Shown here piece by piece: positions 18,359-25,859 of a stretch of 64,000 nucleotides of DNA (position 1 is its first letter; every line of letters begins with the position of its first letter). The notes below the pieces were generated by a model. That model had not been told where the DNA came from. It saw only the letters and a list, made by a program, of their open reading frames with translations, and made no database searches. The stretch comes from Frateuria flava (lineage in GTDB: Bacteria > Pseudomonadota > Gammaproteobacteria > Xanthomonadales > Rhodanobacteraceae): NCBI RefSeq assembly GCF_017837635.1, contig NZ_JAGJRS010000007.1, positions 78,711 through 142,710 of the forward strand, read 5' to 3'. The translations under genes were made by a program, and so were the position numbers.

Positions 18359-18625
18359 GCAAGAAACCTGTTCCCAGCCTGGCGCCCGGGGCAAAGGGAT
18401 CGACCTTACCCGGCGGCGCCGGCTGACACCAGGCGACCCGCTCCAGGGTGCCGGCACCGGCGCGGCTGGGACACGGCGGAATCGCCGCGTACCGCCGGAA
18501 AGCCGGCCTCGGTTGAACGGCGGGCAGCGCCCGCTGCACTCTCGAACCGTGTTGCGCGCTGCCTTCACCACGACGGGATCGCTACATGCCCAGCAACCGA
18601 CCCTCCGCGGCCGCGCCACGGTTCG
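18359..18625. other. Intergenic region, nothing recognised
   Basis: Region upstream of the DinB-family gene. No credible gene, RNA or repeat seen. It must contain the dinB-family promoter. Confidence 0.3.
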
Positions 18626-18808
18626 ATGCCATCGCAACGCAAACGGGTCATCGTCATCCTCGTGGCGACGTTGGTGACGTGAATCGCCGTCATCGCCGTT
18701 CCGCTGCTGGCCCTTTTGGTCGCGCGCACCGTGCATGGGCACGCATCGCGCGGTCGGGCATGCGGCAGGAAGGAACGCCCATCACGCCCACGGTCGGCCG
18801 GTGATTAG
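18626..18808 (+). pseudogene. Possible small membrane-protein remnant with in-frame TGA
   Basis: Starting from an ATG at 18626 the frame reads MPSQRKRVIVILVATLVT, then TGA at 18680-18682, then IAVIAVPLLALLVARTVHG and a basic tail to TAG at 18806. The two hydrophobic halves on either side of the stop together make one normal transmembrane segment following a positive N-terminus. This suggests a 60-codon small membrane-protein gene with a nonsense change (for example TGG to TGA). There is no clear ribosome site, so coincidence remains possible. Confidence 0.3.
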
Positions 18809-18913
18809 GTGCGGGCCGAGCATCGCCCAGCCGCAGTCCCGGAACGATCCTTTGCGCCCCCTTCACTGCACAGGGAAGCAGGCTAGGCGCATCGTCACCA
18901 CCGCGGACTTGCC

Positions 18914-19162
18914 ATGCTCCAGCTCAATCCGCCCTTGCCGCTCGATACGCCCAAGGGCGAGGGCCTTGCCCACATCCTCATCGATTATGGTCCGGAATCG
19001 GATCTCTACTGGACGGTATTCATCACCGCCACGGGCGAGATATGGACCTTTTCCAATCGCGACGTCCGCGCCAGCAAGAACATCACGCTCGGCCGCACCC
19101 ATCCGCAGCCAATCCAGGAGCAACCCCGCGGACCGGTGCCGATGCGCCCGATGGGTAGTTGA
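18914..19162 (+). CDS. Small hypothetical protein
   Basis: An 82-residue protein, MLQLNPPLPLDTPKGEGLAH..., of beta-rich character (LIDYGPESDLYWTVFITAT; EIWTFSNRDVRASKNITLGR). I recognise this as a recurrent small family in proteobacteria and their prophages, in which the promise of a folded domain is clear but no function is known. It stands alone, on the opposite strand to both neighbours. The ribosome site is weak (CGGA). Confidence 0.65.
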   Translation: MLQLNPPLPLDTPKGEGLAHILIDYGPESDLYWTVFITATGEIWTFSNRDVRASKNITLGRTHPQPIQEQPRGPVPMRPMGS

Positions 19163-19326
19163 GGAAACCCTGCATGGGGGTGTCGGGCAGGCCATCGACG
19201 AGATCCCGGATCTGACAGGCCCCACCATGACAGCGTATCGAACCGGGCAAACGGCTATTCGCGCTGCTGCTTGCCGCCATGTCGGTTGCCCTTGCGTGGG
19301 TCATACGCACCTACGCTCAATAACCG

Positions 19327-20235
19327 TCAACTGCCGCCTTCCAGCAAGCGCTCCACGTCCGCATCCTTCTGCACCCATAACGTGTTGATCCACGCCTGGA
19401 AGCGCTCGCGGAAGGCCGCATCGTTCTCGTAGTCGCCGCGCAGGTCCGGTTCGATGGGACGCTGGCGCACCCGTACGCGGATGTCGCGAAGGCGGCCGGC
19501 GATCAGGTCCATCATCGACCCAGCGCCGCCGGCGTAAATGACGGTGACATCCAGGATGGCGTGCAGGCCCTCGCCCATCGCGTCGAGCACAAACGCAACG
19601 CCGCCGGCGCGGGGGCGCAGCAGATGGCGGTAGGGCGAGGCCTGCGATGCGTGCTTGGCGCGGGTGAAGCGCGTGCCCTCGACAAAATTCATCACCGACA
19701 CCGGCATGTGGCGGAATTTCTCGCAGGCGCGGCGGGTGGTCTGGCGGTCCTTGCCGGCGAGCTCGGGGTGCCTGGCCAGTTGCTCGCGCGAATGGCGTTT
19801 CATGAAGGGAAAATCCAGCGCCCACCACGCCGGCCCCAGCAGCGGCACCCAGATCAGCTGGCTCTTGAGGAAAAAGCGCAGGAACGGGATGCGGCGGTTG
19901 AAGATCTTCTGCAACACCGGGATGTCCACCCAGCTCTGGTGGTTGCAAAGCACCAGGTAATTGCCGTCCGGCCGCAGGCCTTCCAGCCCCTCGATCCGCC
20001 AGCGGATGCGCGTGAAAAGATCGAACAGCACGCTGTTGACCCCGATCCAGCTCTCCGCGATCACCACCAACGCGCGCGACAGCGCCACGCGCGCGCCACG
20101 CCAGGGCAGCACGAGCTTGAGCAGGGTGAGTCCGAACAGCACCACCACATGCGCCACCGTGTTGGCGACGAGCAACAGGATGGCAAGCGGGACGCGCAGC
20201 AGCGCCGGTAGCGAGGCGAACATGAAGGGAACCAT
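19327..20235 (-). CDS. 1-acyl-glycerol-3-phosphate acyltransferase-like (YihG-type)
   Basis: A 302-residue membrane-associated acyltransferase of the PlsC superfamily. An N-terminal hydrophobic region (about residues 5-45) anchors it. The catalytic HX4D block is NHQSWVD (about residue 105) and the phosphate-binding block is VEGTRF (about 185). The long C-terminus and MKRHSRE region match the YihG/LCLAT-type subgroup, which modifies phospholipids, rather than housekeeping PlsC. Starts at 20235 or 20223 are both possible; neither has a strong ribosome site. Confidence 0.87.
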   Translation of the reverse strand: MVPFMFASLPALLRVPLAILLLVANTVAHVVVLFGLTLLKLVLPWRGARVALSRALVVIAESWIGVNSVLFDLFTRIRWRIEGLEGLRPDGNYLVLCNHQSWVDIPVLQKIFNRRIPFLRFFLKSQLIWVPLLGPAWWALDFPFMKRHSREQLARHPELAGKDRQTTRRACEKFRHMPVSVMNFVEGTRFTRAKHASQASPYRHLLRPRAGGVAFVLDAMGEGLHAILDVTVIYAGGAGSMMDLIAGRLRDIRVRVRQRPIEPDLRGDYENDAAFRERFQAWINTLWVQKDADVERLLEGGS

Positions 20236-20570
20236 CGTGGGGCGCTGTAGCGTAACGCGTGCGCCGCGAGGTTCGCTTGACCCACGTCGGATGCTTGCAG
20301 GGCGACGAGCAACCCGCACACGAAGCGGCCGGGTACCAAGTGGAGTTGCTGGCCGAGCCTTTCGATCGTGCCGAAGCACGCGGCGCCGACCTCGCTCTGC
20401 TCTCTGGATGTCCGGAAGAGGCTTACTCGACCAGCCCCGGTGATCCATGGGCACACGCCCTGGTTTCCTTTCACGCCCGAGAGACCCGGGCCGACCTACA
20501 ACGGTTCGCTCATCGATCCCGCTGGACCGGCGCCCCGAGCACACCGCGGAAGGCGAGCAGAGGAGACTCC
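20236..20570. other. Divergent intergenic region
   Basis: 335 bases between the leftward acyltransferase gene and the rightward DUF305 gene. No gene or repeat recognised; it should hold both promoters. Confidence 0.35.
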
Positions 20571-21122
20571 ATGCATCCACGAAGCGAATCGCCTGCGCAA
20601 AAGCACGCCCCCGAAGGCGAGCCCTCAAGAATGGCCACGATGGGCTATGGCCGGTTCCTGGCCATGATCGGCACGTCGACCGTGCTGATGTTCGTGCTTA
20701 TGTATCTCAACACCTATTCGCTCGACCACGTGTTTTTCAGCCAGACGCGCCTGTGGATGGCGCTGGTGATGGGGGCGGTCATGGCGCTGGTCATGATCGG
20801 TTTCATGTGGTCGATGTACCGCAACGTCGGACTGAACGTGGTGATCCTGGGCGTCTCGGTGCTGGTGTTCGCGGCCGCGCTTTGGCTGGTGCGCAGCCAG
20901 GCAACGGTGAACGACGTGAGCTACATGAAGGCGATGATCCCGCACCACAGCATCGCGATCATGACCAGCGAACACGCCCACATCCGCGATCCGCGCACCC
21001 GCAAATTGGCCAAGGGGATCATCGAGGCGCAGCGGCGCGAAATCGCCCAGATGAAATACCTGATCGACGACATCGACCAGCACGGCATCCGGCCGCCAGG
21101 GAAAGCGGAGGCCACGCCATGA
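20571..21122 (+). CDS. DUF305 family membrane protein
   Basis: A 183-residue protein with three hydrophobic helices in the first 110 residues (FLAMIGTSTVLMFVLMYL; MALVMGAVMALVMIGFMW; VVILGVSVLVFAAALWLV) and a C-terminal DUF305 four-helix domain with the typical YMKAMIPHHSIAIM and AQRREIAQMKYLIDDI. DUF305 domains often occur in copper or metal-stress loci and the MxxHH pattern suggests metal contact. Strong AGAGGAG ribosome site. The stop overlaps the next ATG (ATGA), so it is coupled to the lipoprotein gene. Confidence 0.88.
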   Translation: MHPRSESPAQKHAPEGEPSRMATMGYGRFLAMIGTSTVLMFVLMYLNTYSLDHVFFSQTRLWMALVMGAVMALVMIGFMWSMYRNVGLNVVILGVSVLVFAAALWLVRSQATVNDVSYMKAMIPHHSIAIMTSEHAHIRDPRTRKLAKGIIEAQRREIAQMKYLIDDIDQHGIRPPGKAEATP

Positions 21123-21622
21123 CCTGCCTTCGCATGCTCACCCGTGTCGCCGCCTGCCTCGCGCTCGCCGGCTGCCATCATGGCAACCCTTCCGTCGGCA
21201 ACGACACCGAAGCGGCCCTCGACCCACCCCGTCCGGCAGCACCCCTCCGGCCCGCGGCCGAGGCACTCGCCGGGGTGGCCATGGACGACGTGCAACCGCA
21301 AACCATGAGCCAGGCGGACCTGGACCGCCTCGGTGGCACGCGGGACCGCTGCGTATTTCGCCTCACCCCGGCAGCCTGGCCCAGCTTCGTCTACGGCGGC
21401 GCGCAGGCCAATGGCGTCCTCAAGCTCAACGAAACCCTCATTCCCCTGCCCCGCACCGGGAACGACACGTTTGCCCAGAGCGGGCTCCAGGTCGTCCTGC
21501 GACCGCTCGACGAGGGCAATGCAAGCCACGGCCAGCACGAGGCGGACCTGATCATCCGCCTGCCGCATGTACCCCAGGAGCTGGGGTTCAAGGGGTTCGC
21601 CGAGTGCCGGCGAGGTGGCTGA
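21119..21622 (+). CDS. Putative lipoprotein coupled to DUF305 gene
   Basis: A 167-residue protein with a lipoprotein signal ending ACLALAGC, so Cys at about residue 19 is probably lipidated. The mature domain is a small beta-rich region (RCVFRLTPAAWPSFVYGG; GVLKLNETLIPLPR; HEADLIIRLPHVPQELGFKG). Homologues I know are uncharacterised. Its ATG overlaps the DUF305 stop by four bases, implying co-translation and perhaps a shared envelope role. Confidence 0.75.
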   Translation: MTCLRMLTRVAACLALAGCHHGNPSVGNDTEAALDPPRPAAPLRPAAEALAGVAMDDVQPQTMSQADLDRLGGTRDRCVFRLTPAAWPSFVYGGAQANGVLKLNETLIPLPRTGNDTFAQSGLQVVLRPLDEGNASHGQHEADLIIRLPHVPQELGFKGFAECRRGG

Positions 21623-21834
21623 CAACGCGTGGCGCCGCGGAGAAAGGAACCAGGCTGCGCCATGGCATCAGAACCCATCGCGCCAGCTTTACTGTCCAGC
21701 ACCCGCTTGCTCACATCCGACCAGCAGCCCACCAAAAGCATTTGATCGCGATCACGAAGTCGCCCCTCGCCCAAGGGTGAATCCGGTTCGGTGAGTCATG
21801 GCCACCCGTAGCAGCACCACGGGAATCCCCTTCC

Positions 21835-22455
21835 TCAGCCTTCAACCAGTGCATGCAGGAACATCCGGCCGCGCGACGAAGCCAGCCACAGCACGAACGC
21901 GATATTGGCGACCACCGTGAACCAGAAAGGCCCGCGGAACGACGCCTTGCGCGTCTTGTGCCGCAGCAGCCCTTGTGCGACCCAGGCCCCCGGCCATCCG
22001 CCGGCCAGCGCGAGCAGGTGCAGCGACTGCTCGCGGATGCGCCACCGCCCCTGCCTTGCCGCGGACTTGTCCAGCGCGTAGACCAGGAACGTCAGCGCAC
22101 TCATCCCCGCGCACACCACCGGGACGACCATGGGCAGCCGCCCGAACACAGATGCCCCTGCGAGCGCAGCCAGGAATCCCGTGGGCAACCACCACCCACC
22201 GGGCCCGGCTGCCAACGGCGGAGCGGTAGTCGCCCGCGCGGGCCGCATGTCCACGCGCCGCACCTCTTCAGCGCAAGGCCGTCCACGTCCATCACGGGCG
22301 TGGCCGTAGGTGACGATCTCGCCGCCCGCAGGCTGGCCTCGCCATCCACGCAGCGCCTTGGCATGCACGAACAGCTCGTCGCCACCACCGTTGGGCACGA
22401 TGTAACCGAAACCGCGGCCATGGTGCCAGCGCGTAATACGACCCTGATAACGCAT
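21835..22455 (-). CDS. Cold-shock domain fused to DUF1294 membrane domain
   Basis: A 206-residue protein. Residues 1-70 form a cold-shock-like RNA/DNA-binding OB fold (HGRGFGYIVPNGGGDELFVH contains the RNP-like motifs). Residues about 90-200 form the DUF1294 membrane domain with about four helices and the conserved LVYALDKSAAR and LHLLALAGGWPGAW. This fusion is common in proteobacteria; its function is unknown. The start has little upstream space constraint; the ATG at 22455 begins exactly at the cold-shock domain. Confidence 0.9.
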   Translation of the reverse strand: MRYQGRITRWHHGRGFGYIVPNGGGDELFVHAKALRGWRGQPAGGEIVTYGHARDGRGRPCAEEVRRVDMRPARATTAPPLAAGPGGWWLPTGFLAALAGASVFGRLPMVVPVVCAGMSALTFLVYALDKSAARQGRWRIREQSLHLLALAGGWPGAWVAQGLLRHKTRKASFRGPFWFTVVANIAFVLWLASSRGRMFLHALVEG

Positions 22456-22590
22456 CCTGCTCCCCTGTTCCCCAGCTTGCCCATGGGCGACAGCGGCCTC
22501 GAATGAAGCGTGCGTCGTTATCGAGCAATGCCGCTTGTCTATAAGTGAACCTGGCCAAGTTAGCCGAGGGGGCCAACGGCCTCTACCCCT

Positions 22591-22974
22591 CTAGTTCACA
22601 TCCATCGGCGAACCAACCATGGGTGTCTGGTCGAAGTAGATGGTGCGCACCTGCCCAGTGGGTCCGCGCACGGCCCAAGTATGGAGAAAGAAGAATCCTC
22701 GCCGCGTCGGCGCCAACGCGCTCTTTGCTTGATGCCCGTCGATGCGGGTGTAGCCGTGCAGCTCCAACCAGGCCTGTTCAGACCGGACATACATGATGAG
22801 ATCACGCGGCGCAGGGCTGAAGCGTACCGCAGTGTCCGGGGTGCGCCCGTCGCCCGTCGCTTCCTTCGCGAGCTGAATCCACGGTCGGTGCGCCATTAGG
22901 CCACATCCGTTCAATAGCAAACCCAAGCCCATGGTGGTAGCCAAGCGCCCAATATCGCCTCTGCTTCGACTCAT
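22591..22974 (-). CDS. Putative lipoprotein of unknown function
   Basis: About 127 residues. From the ATG at 22974 it carries a short basic N-terminus and a lipoprotein-type segment MGLGLLLNGCGL (Cys at about residue 24), so it may be anchored in the outer membrane. The mature part is beta-rich (RDLIMYVRSEQAWLELHGY; GFFFLHTWAVRGPTGQVRTI). No family recognised. It is the last gene of ordinary composition before the repeat-rich accessory patch. Confidence 0.6.
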   Translation of the reverse strand: MSRSRGDIGRLATTMGLGLLLNGCGLMAHRPWIQLAKEATGDGRTPDTAVRFSPAPRDLIMYVRSEQAWLELHGYTRIDGHQAKSALAPTRRGFFFLHTWAVRGPTGQVRTIYFDQTPMVGSPMDVN

Positions 22975-23099
22975 GCCGTGTCTGGTCCCGTCCCCTACGC
23001 GAGCGAAGGATAAGTCTGGCTCACCCCTGACCGACAGCAAATGGGACGGAGGGAATCACGTTGCTTTAATTCCCTCTGAAAACTCATGTCGCTGCAAAC

Positions 23100-23148
23100 A
23101 AGGGGTCAGAGTCGACTTTACAAGAAAGTGCACTCTGACCCGTGTTTC
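23100..23148. repeat. REP-like palindrome, copy 1
   Basis: GGGTCAGAGTCGACTTT and AAAGTGCACTCTGACCC form a near-perfect inverted repeat across a short loop. First of at least six related palindromes between 23100 and 25185 (GGGTCAGAGT core). Their pattern resembles non-autonomous REP elements mobilised by TnpA-REP transposases; no such transposase is in the window. Confidence 0.8.
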
Positions 23149-23189
23149 CGGCGGGAAGACGGTCATCCACGTGCGTCCGTGAGGACACG

Positions 23190-23239
23190 AAAACAGGGGT
23201 CAGCGCCGGCTTTGAAAGTCCACTCTGATCCCTGTTTTG
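23190..23239. repeat. REP-like palindrome, copy 2
   Basis: Begins AAAACAGGGGTCAG and ends CTGATCCCTGTTTT, two arms of an imperfect palindrome; the centre (TTTGAAAGTCCACT) resembles copies 1 and 3. Confidence 0.75.
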
Positions 23240-23242
23240 CGG

Positions 23243-23304
23243 ACCCCTGTTTTGCCCTCTGACCCGGGTTTTCCGAAGAAAGTGCACTCTGACCCGGGTT
23301 TTGG
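23243..23304. repeat. REP-like palindrome, copy 3
   Basis: ACCCCTGTTTTG followed by CTCTGACCCGGGTTTTCC and AAGTGCACTCTGACCCGG; a compound copy in the same direction as copy 1. It abuts the truncated DUF1311 gene. Confidence 0.75.
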
Positions 23305-23314
23305 CGATAACTGC

Positions 23315-23635
23315 ATGGATACGGCGGACACGGACACAGAGATCGAAGAGTGCGCGTCACAGGAATTGAACCGCGCAGATTCCGCCCTGGACTCAGCCTA
23401 CGCGGCCTCATTGACGCAGTTGGACAAGATGGCCTCAGACGGCGACAGGGGAGCAGCTGAAGCAAAGAAGCAACTGATATCTGCGCAGCAAAAATGGGAT
23501 GACTTCCGGAAAACCGACTGTGACGTAGCGTTTTTCTTGAACGTTGATGGCTCGATCCGTATTCCGGCAACCATGAAATGCATGACAGACCATGCAAATC
23601 ATCGCCGCCAGGTTCTACAACATCTTTTCGACTGA
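23315..23635 (+). pseudogene. LprI/DUF1311-like lysozyme-inhibitor fragment lacking its signal peptide
   Basis: From ATG 23315 the product has the DUF1311 (LprI N-terminal) look: CMDTADTDTEIEECASQELN, then AYAASLTQLDKMA, AQQKWDDFRKTDC and a last Cys in TMKCMTDHANHRRQVL. Family members are periplasmic and need a signal peptide just before the first Cys. Here the codons in that place (open frame from 23237) are made of palindrome copy 3, so the export signal has been replaced by repeat DNA. Probably a 5'-truncated, non-exported remnant, although the rest (106 residues) is intact. Confidence 0.6.
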
Positions 23636-23676
23636 ACCATCTCGCAGCCGGGCCCGGGACCCGCACGACCCATACC

Positions 23677-24186
23677 ATGGATATCACGGTTCGCCAGATT
23701 CGGATCGAGGACGCTGAAGGCTTTCGCGAATGCCTTGATTCTGTTGCGCGCGAGCGCCGTTTCCTTGCCCAGGTCGAGGCGCCTCCGCTCGCGCAGGTAC
23801 AGGGGTTTGTCCAGAGTTCCGTAGACAACGACGCCGCGCAGTACGTCGCAATCGTCCGCGGGCAGGTCGTCGGCTGGTGCGACATCTTTGCCCACTGGGC
23901 CTATGCGCTGCGCCACGTCGGAAGCCTCGGCATGGGCGTACGCGCCGATTTCCGCGGCCAAGGCGCCGGCGAGCGCTTGTTGCGAGCAACCATCGCGCAT
24001 GCCCTGCACAAAGGGATCTATCGCATCACCCTGGAGGCTCGCGCCGACAACCTCGCTGCCATTCGCTTGTACGAAAAGCTGGGGTTTGAGCACGAGGCCC
24101 GCACCCGCTGTGCGCTGCGGTTCGACGGCGTGTTCCACGAGGGCGTGCAAATGGCTCTCTTGCAGGGGCCAGCCAGTGCGGGCTAA
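23677..24186 (+). CDS. GNAT-family N-acetyltransferase
   Basis: A 169-residue acetyltransferase that moves an acetyl group from acetyl-CoA to an amine. Motif A, the CoA pyrophosphate loop, is GMGVRADFRGQGAGERLL (about residues 87-105), and motif B follows in AIRLYEKLGFEHEA. The start MDITVRQIRIEDAEGF is typical. The substrate is unknown; similar proteins acetylate ribosomal proteins, antibiotics or small amines. It lies between repeat copies but looks complete. Confidence 0.87.
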   Translation: MDITVRQIRIEDAEGFRECLDSVARERRFLAQVEAPPLAQVQGFVQSSVDNDAAQYVAIVRGQVVGWCDIFAHWAYALRHVGSLGMGVRADFRGQGAGERLLRATIAHALHKGIYRITLEARADNLAAIRLYEKLGFEHEARTRCALRFDGVFHEGVQMALLQGPASAG

Positions 24187-24311
24187 CCCTTTGTCGTACC
24201 CGACGTGCTGCGGCACGCTTCGCCTGTTTCCGCACGCGGGTGAACCCGAACATCAGGCGGCAACCGATGGATTTCGATGACCTCGAGAAGGCAGCGCTGC
24301 AACCGGGCAAC
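24187..24311. other. Intergenic stretch, nothing recognised
   Basis: Lies between the GNAT stop and palindrome copy 4. A leftward open frame crosses it, but only as the continuation of the interrupted fragment at 24367-24458. Confidence 0.3.
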
Positions 24312-24362
24312 AACGGGGTCAGGTTCACTTCCAAGCGCTAAATAAGTGAACCTGACCCCGTT
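24312..24362. repeat. REP-like palindrome, copy 4 (perfect 19-base inverted repeat)
   Basis: AACGGGGTCAGGTTCACTT at 24312-24330 and its exact reverse complement at 24344-24362, with a 13-base spacer. It is a sequence variant (GGTTCACTT) of the GAGTGCACTT-type copies nearby. The perfect arms suggest recent arrival. Confidence 0.88.
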
Positions 24363-24366
24363 ACCC

Positions 24367-24458
24367 TTTTCCTTTTCCCAAGACTGAAGCTTGAAGGCAA
24401 CCCAAGCTCCGCCAAACGACGCAATAAGAGTTGCAGCGGGGTTGACCCAATCGATCAT
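24367..24458 (-). pseudogene. 5' fragment of a small membrane protein cut by palindrome copy 4
   Basis: Leftward from ATG 24458 the frame reads MIDWVNPAATLIASFGGAWV and AFKLQSWEKEK, a membrane helix followed by a basic/charged stretch, typical of the N-terminus of a membrane-anchored protein. After this the codons come from palindrome copy 4 and then from unrelated DNA up to a stop at 24183. The gene therefore seems to have been truncated by insertion of the repeat. Confidence 0.45.
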
Positions 24459-24588
24459 CGACGACGCCTCCTCACAGCAAACCACGGTTTTGCTTTTTTG
24501 CCGTCAACTTCGCGCTGCGTTCGCCCTCTTTATAAAGGCTGCAAGGCTTTCAGCCTGCTGTCTTAGATCGAGCTCCGACAAATCCGAG

Positions 24589-24642
24589 AAACAGGTGTCA
24601 GAGTCGACCTTACGAAGAAAGTGCACTCTGACCCGGGTTTTG
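24589..24642. repeat. REP-like palindrome, copy 5
   Basis: AAACAGGTGTCAGAGTCGAC ... AAGTGCACTCTGACCCGGGT; same orientation and arms as copies 1 and 3. Confidence 0.78.
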
Positions 24643-24652
24643 CTCCCTGGCC

Positions 24653-25057
24653 CTAAAACAGGCCAACCCGTCGCTTAAACAGAAGAACTACTTTTTGCGG
24701 CCGAATGTTCTCTCGAAGACCGGTCACATATTCCTCCTTGCCAAAATTGGGAAAGGCAGTTTCGACCTCTAAATAGCTGTCCACGAGCTCCCAGCCTTGT
24801 TCACCCATAACCTTGAGCTTCGAGGAATCGACCTGGATTGTGCTAGCGCTGAGCGCCAAACTACCGGTCCGGCTTATGCCTGTGCCGGGAAATTCTAAAG
24901 TCTGATACTCCCAGCGTCCGATCGGATGGATAACCGGTAGCAATGAGCCTAGGAGAGCAACCAAGAGCAAAATGATGATGGTCGCACCCTGTGCGCGCGT
25001 TATTACGCTAGCCGTGCCCGCCGAAGCCGAATTCCCTTCTGATTTAATAGCGCTCAT
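24653..25057 (-). CDS. Membrane-anchored protein with DUF4177-like domain
   Basis: A 134-residue protein with one membrane helix (ATIIILLLVALLGSLLPVI, about residues 25-43) and a C-terminal domain containing MGEQGWELVDSYLEV and RPQKVVLLFKRR. The phrase GWELVD followed by a final strand KVVLLFKR is the hallmark of small DUF4177-like domains of unknown function. AGGGG site before the ATG. AT-richer than the core genes and bracketed by repeat copies 5 and 6. Confidence 0.65.
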   Translation of the reverse strand: MSAIKSEGNSASAGTASVITRAQGATIIILLLVALLGSLLPVIHPIGRWEYQTLEFPGTGISRTGSLALSASTIQVDSSKLKVMGEQGWELVDSYLEVETAFPNFGKEEYVTGLRENIRPQKVVLLFKRRVGLF

Positions 25058-25104
25058 GCTACGCCCCTGTTATCGATCTCACAAATATATACATACCAAA
25101 TCGC

Positions 25105-25183
25105 GAGTCAGAGTCCACTTTCAAAAAAAGTGCACTCTAACCCTGTTTTTGGTGGAAGGAAGTCCACTCTGACCCGTGTTTTT
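25105..25183. repeat. REP-like palindrome, copy 6 with extra half
   Basis: GAGTCAGAGTCCACTTTC ... AAGTGCACTCTAACCCTG, followed by a further half-site AAGTCCACTCTGACCCGTG. It ends 7 bases before the stop of the operon gene at 25190. Confidence 0.75.
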
Positions 25184-25189
25184 CCTACG

Positions 25190-25801
25190 TTACTGTCCCT
25201 TAGTTGCGGAGTAGCGAACCAGAACTTCCTCTGTGATTTCTAGAAGATGATTAAAGCAGGCGGCGATCTCGGCCCAACTTGACTCCGGGAATTTGTTATC
25301 GACGTGGCTCACCTGCAGGTTCATCGTCCTATCTTCGCCGCCGAGCGAGTGAATAGCGTCGAAGAACTGTCGCTCGGAGAAGTGAACATACCCGGATGTG
25401 TAGTCGTAGACCGTCCGTACCCACGGGAAAGAGCTAGACATGCGGTCTACCAAGTACGCATCTGTTAACTTCCTTCCGTCGACGCTTTTGAACTCACGAA
25501 GCTGCTTGCCACCCATGACGGCCCTCGCGACGAGCTCAGCATCGTCAACGTAGGTGTAGCCGAGAAGACGCGTCACGGTATCGAGCTGCATGCGAAGCAG
25601 TGCGCGAGCACACACCATGTTCTTCGCACTGATCATCGAGGTGAGGCCACTGGCCAAGTTGAGCGACCGCTTGACCGCGCCGATCATTACCCAGTCAAGC
25701 ACGTACATCGAGGAGCCCGCACCACCAAGGGCCTTCATGCCGACCGACGGCAGTCGCGTTAGCCAGTTATCCAACGAAGCGAGCTCCTCGGCAAGCGTCA
25801 T
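25190..25801 (-). CDS. Unknown protein, third gene of TIR/FRG operon
   Basis: A 203-residue, mainly helical soluble protein, MTLAEELASLDNWLTRLP.... Distinct segments are ARALLRMQLDTVTRLLGYTY (helix), FPWVRTVYDYTSGYVHFSE and a C-terminal helix ending LLEITEEVLVRY. The pattern of an all-helical bundle with a late Y-x-H-F/S segment faintly recalls HEPN/DUF5677-type proteins, but I do not see a clear R-x4-6-H catalytic motif, so this is not claimed. The ribosome site is GAGG immediately upstream, similar in form to that of the FRG gene. It follows the FRG gene by 58 bases on the same strand and should be co-transcribed. Confidence 0.7.
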   Translation of the reverse strand: MTLAEELASLDNWLTRLPSVGMKALGGAGSSMYVLDWVMIGAVKRSLNLASGLTSMISAKNMVCARALLRMQLDTVTRLLGYTYVDDAELVARAVMGGKQLREFKSVDGRKLTDAYLVDRMSSSFPWVRTVYDYTSGYVHFSERQFFDAIHSLGGEDRTMNLQVSHVDNKFPESSWAEIAACFNHLLEITEEVLVRYSATKGQ

Positions 25802-25859
25802 TTAAACCTCATGTTGATATATTCCAACAAGGGGCGCCGACCCGTTATTGGCAGGGCTT

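Noticed and set aside
24391..24678. Rightward 95-codon open frame
   Set aside because: Runs through palindrome copy 5 and antisense to the interrupted membrane fragment; no ribosome site or domain.
25190..25801. Clear HEPN ribonuclease
   Set aside because: The protein is helical with a late Y-x-H-F segment, but an R-x4-6-H motif could not be identified, so only unknown is claimed.
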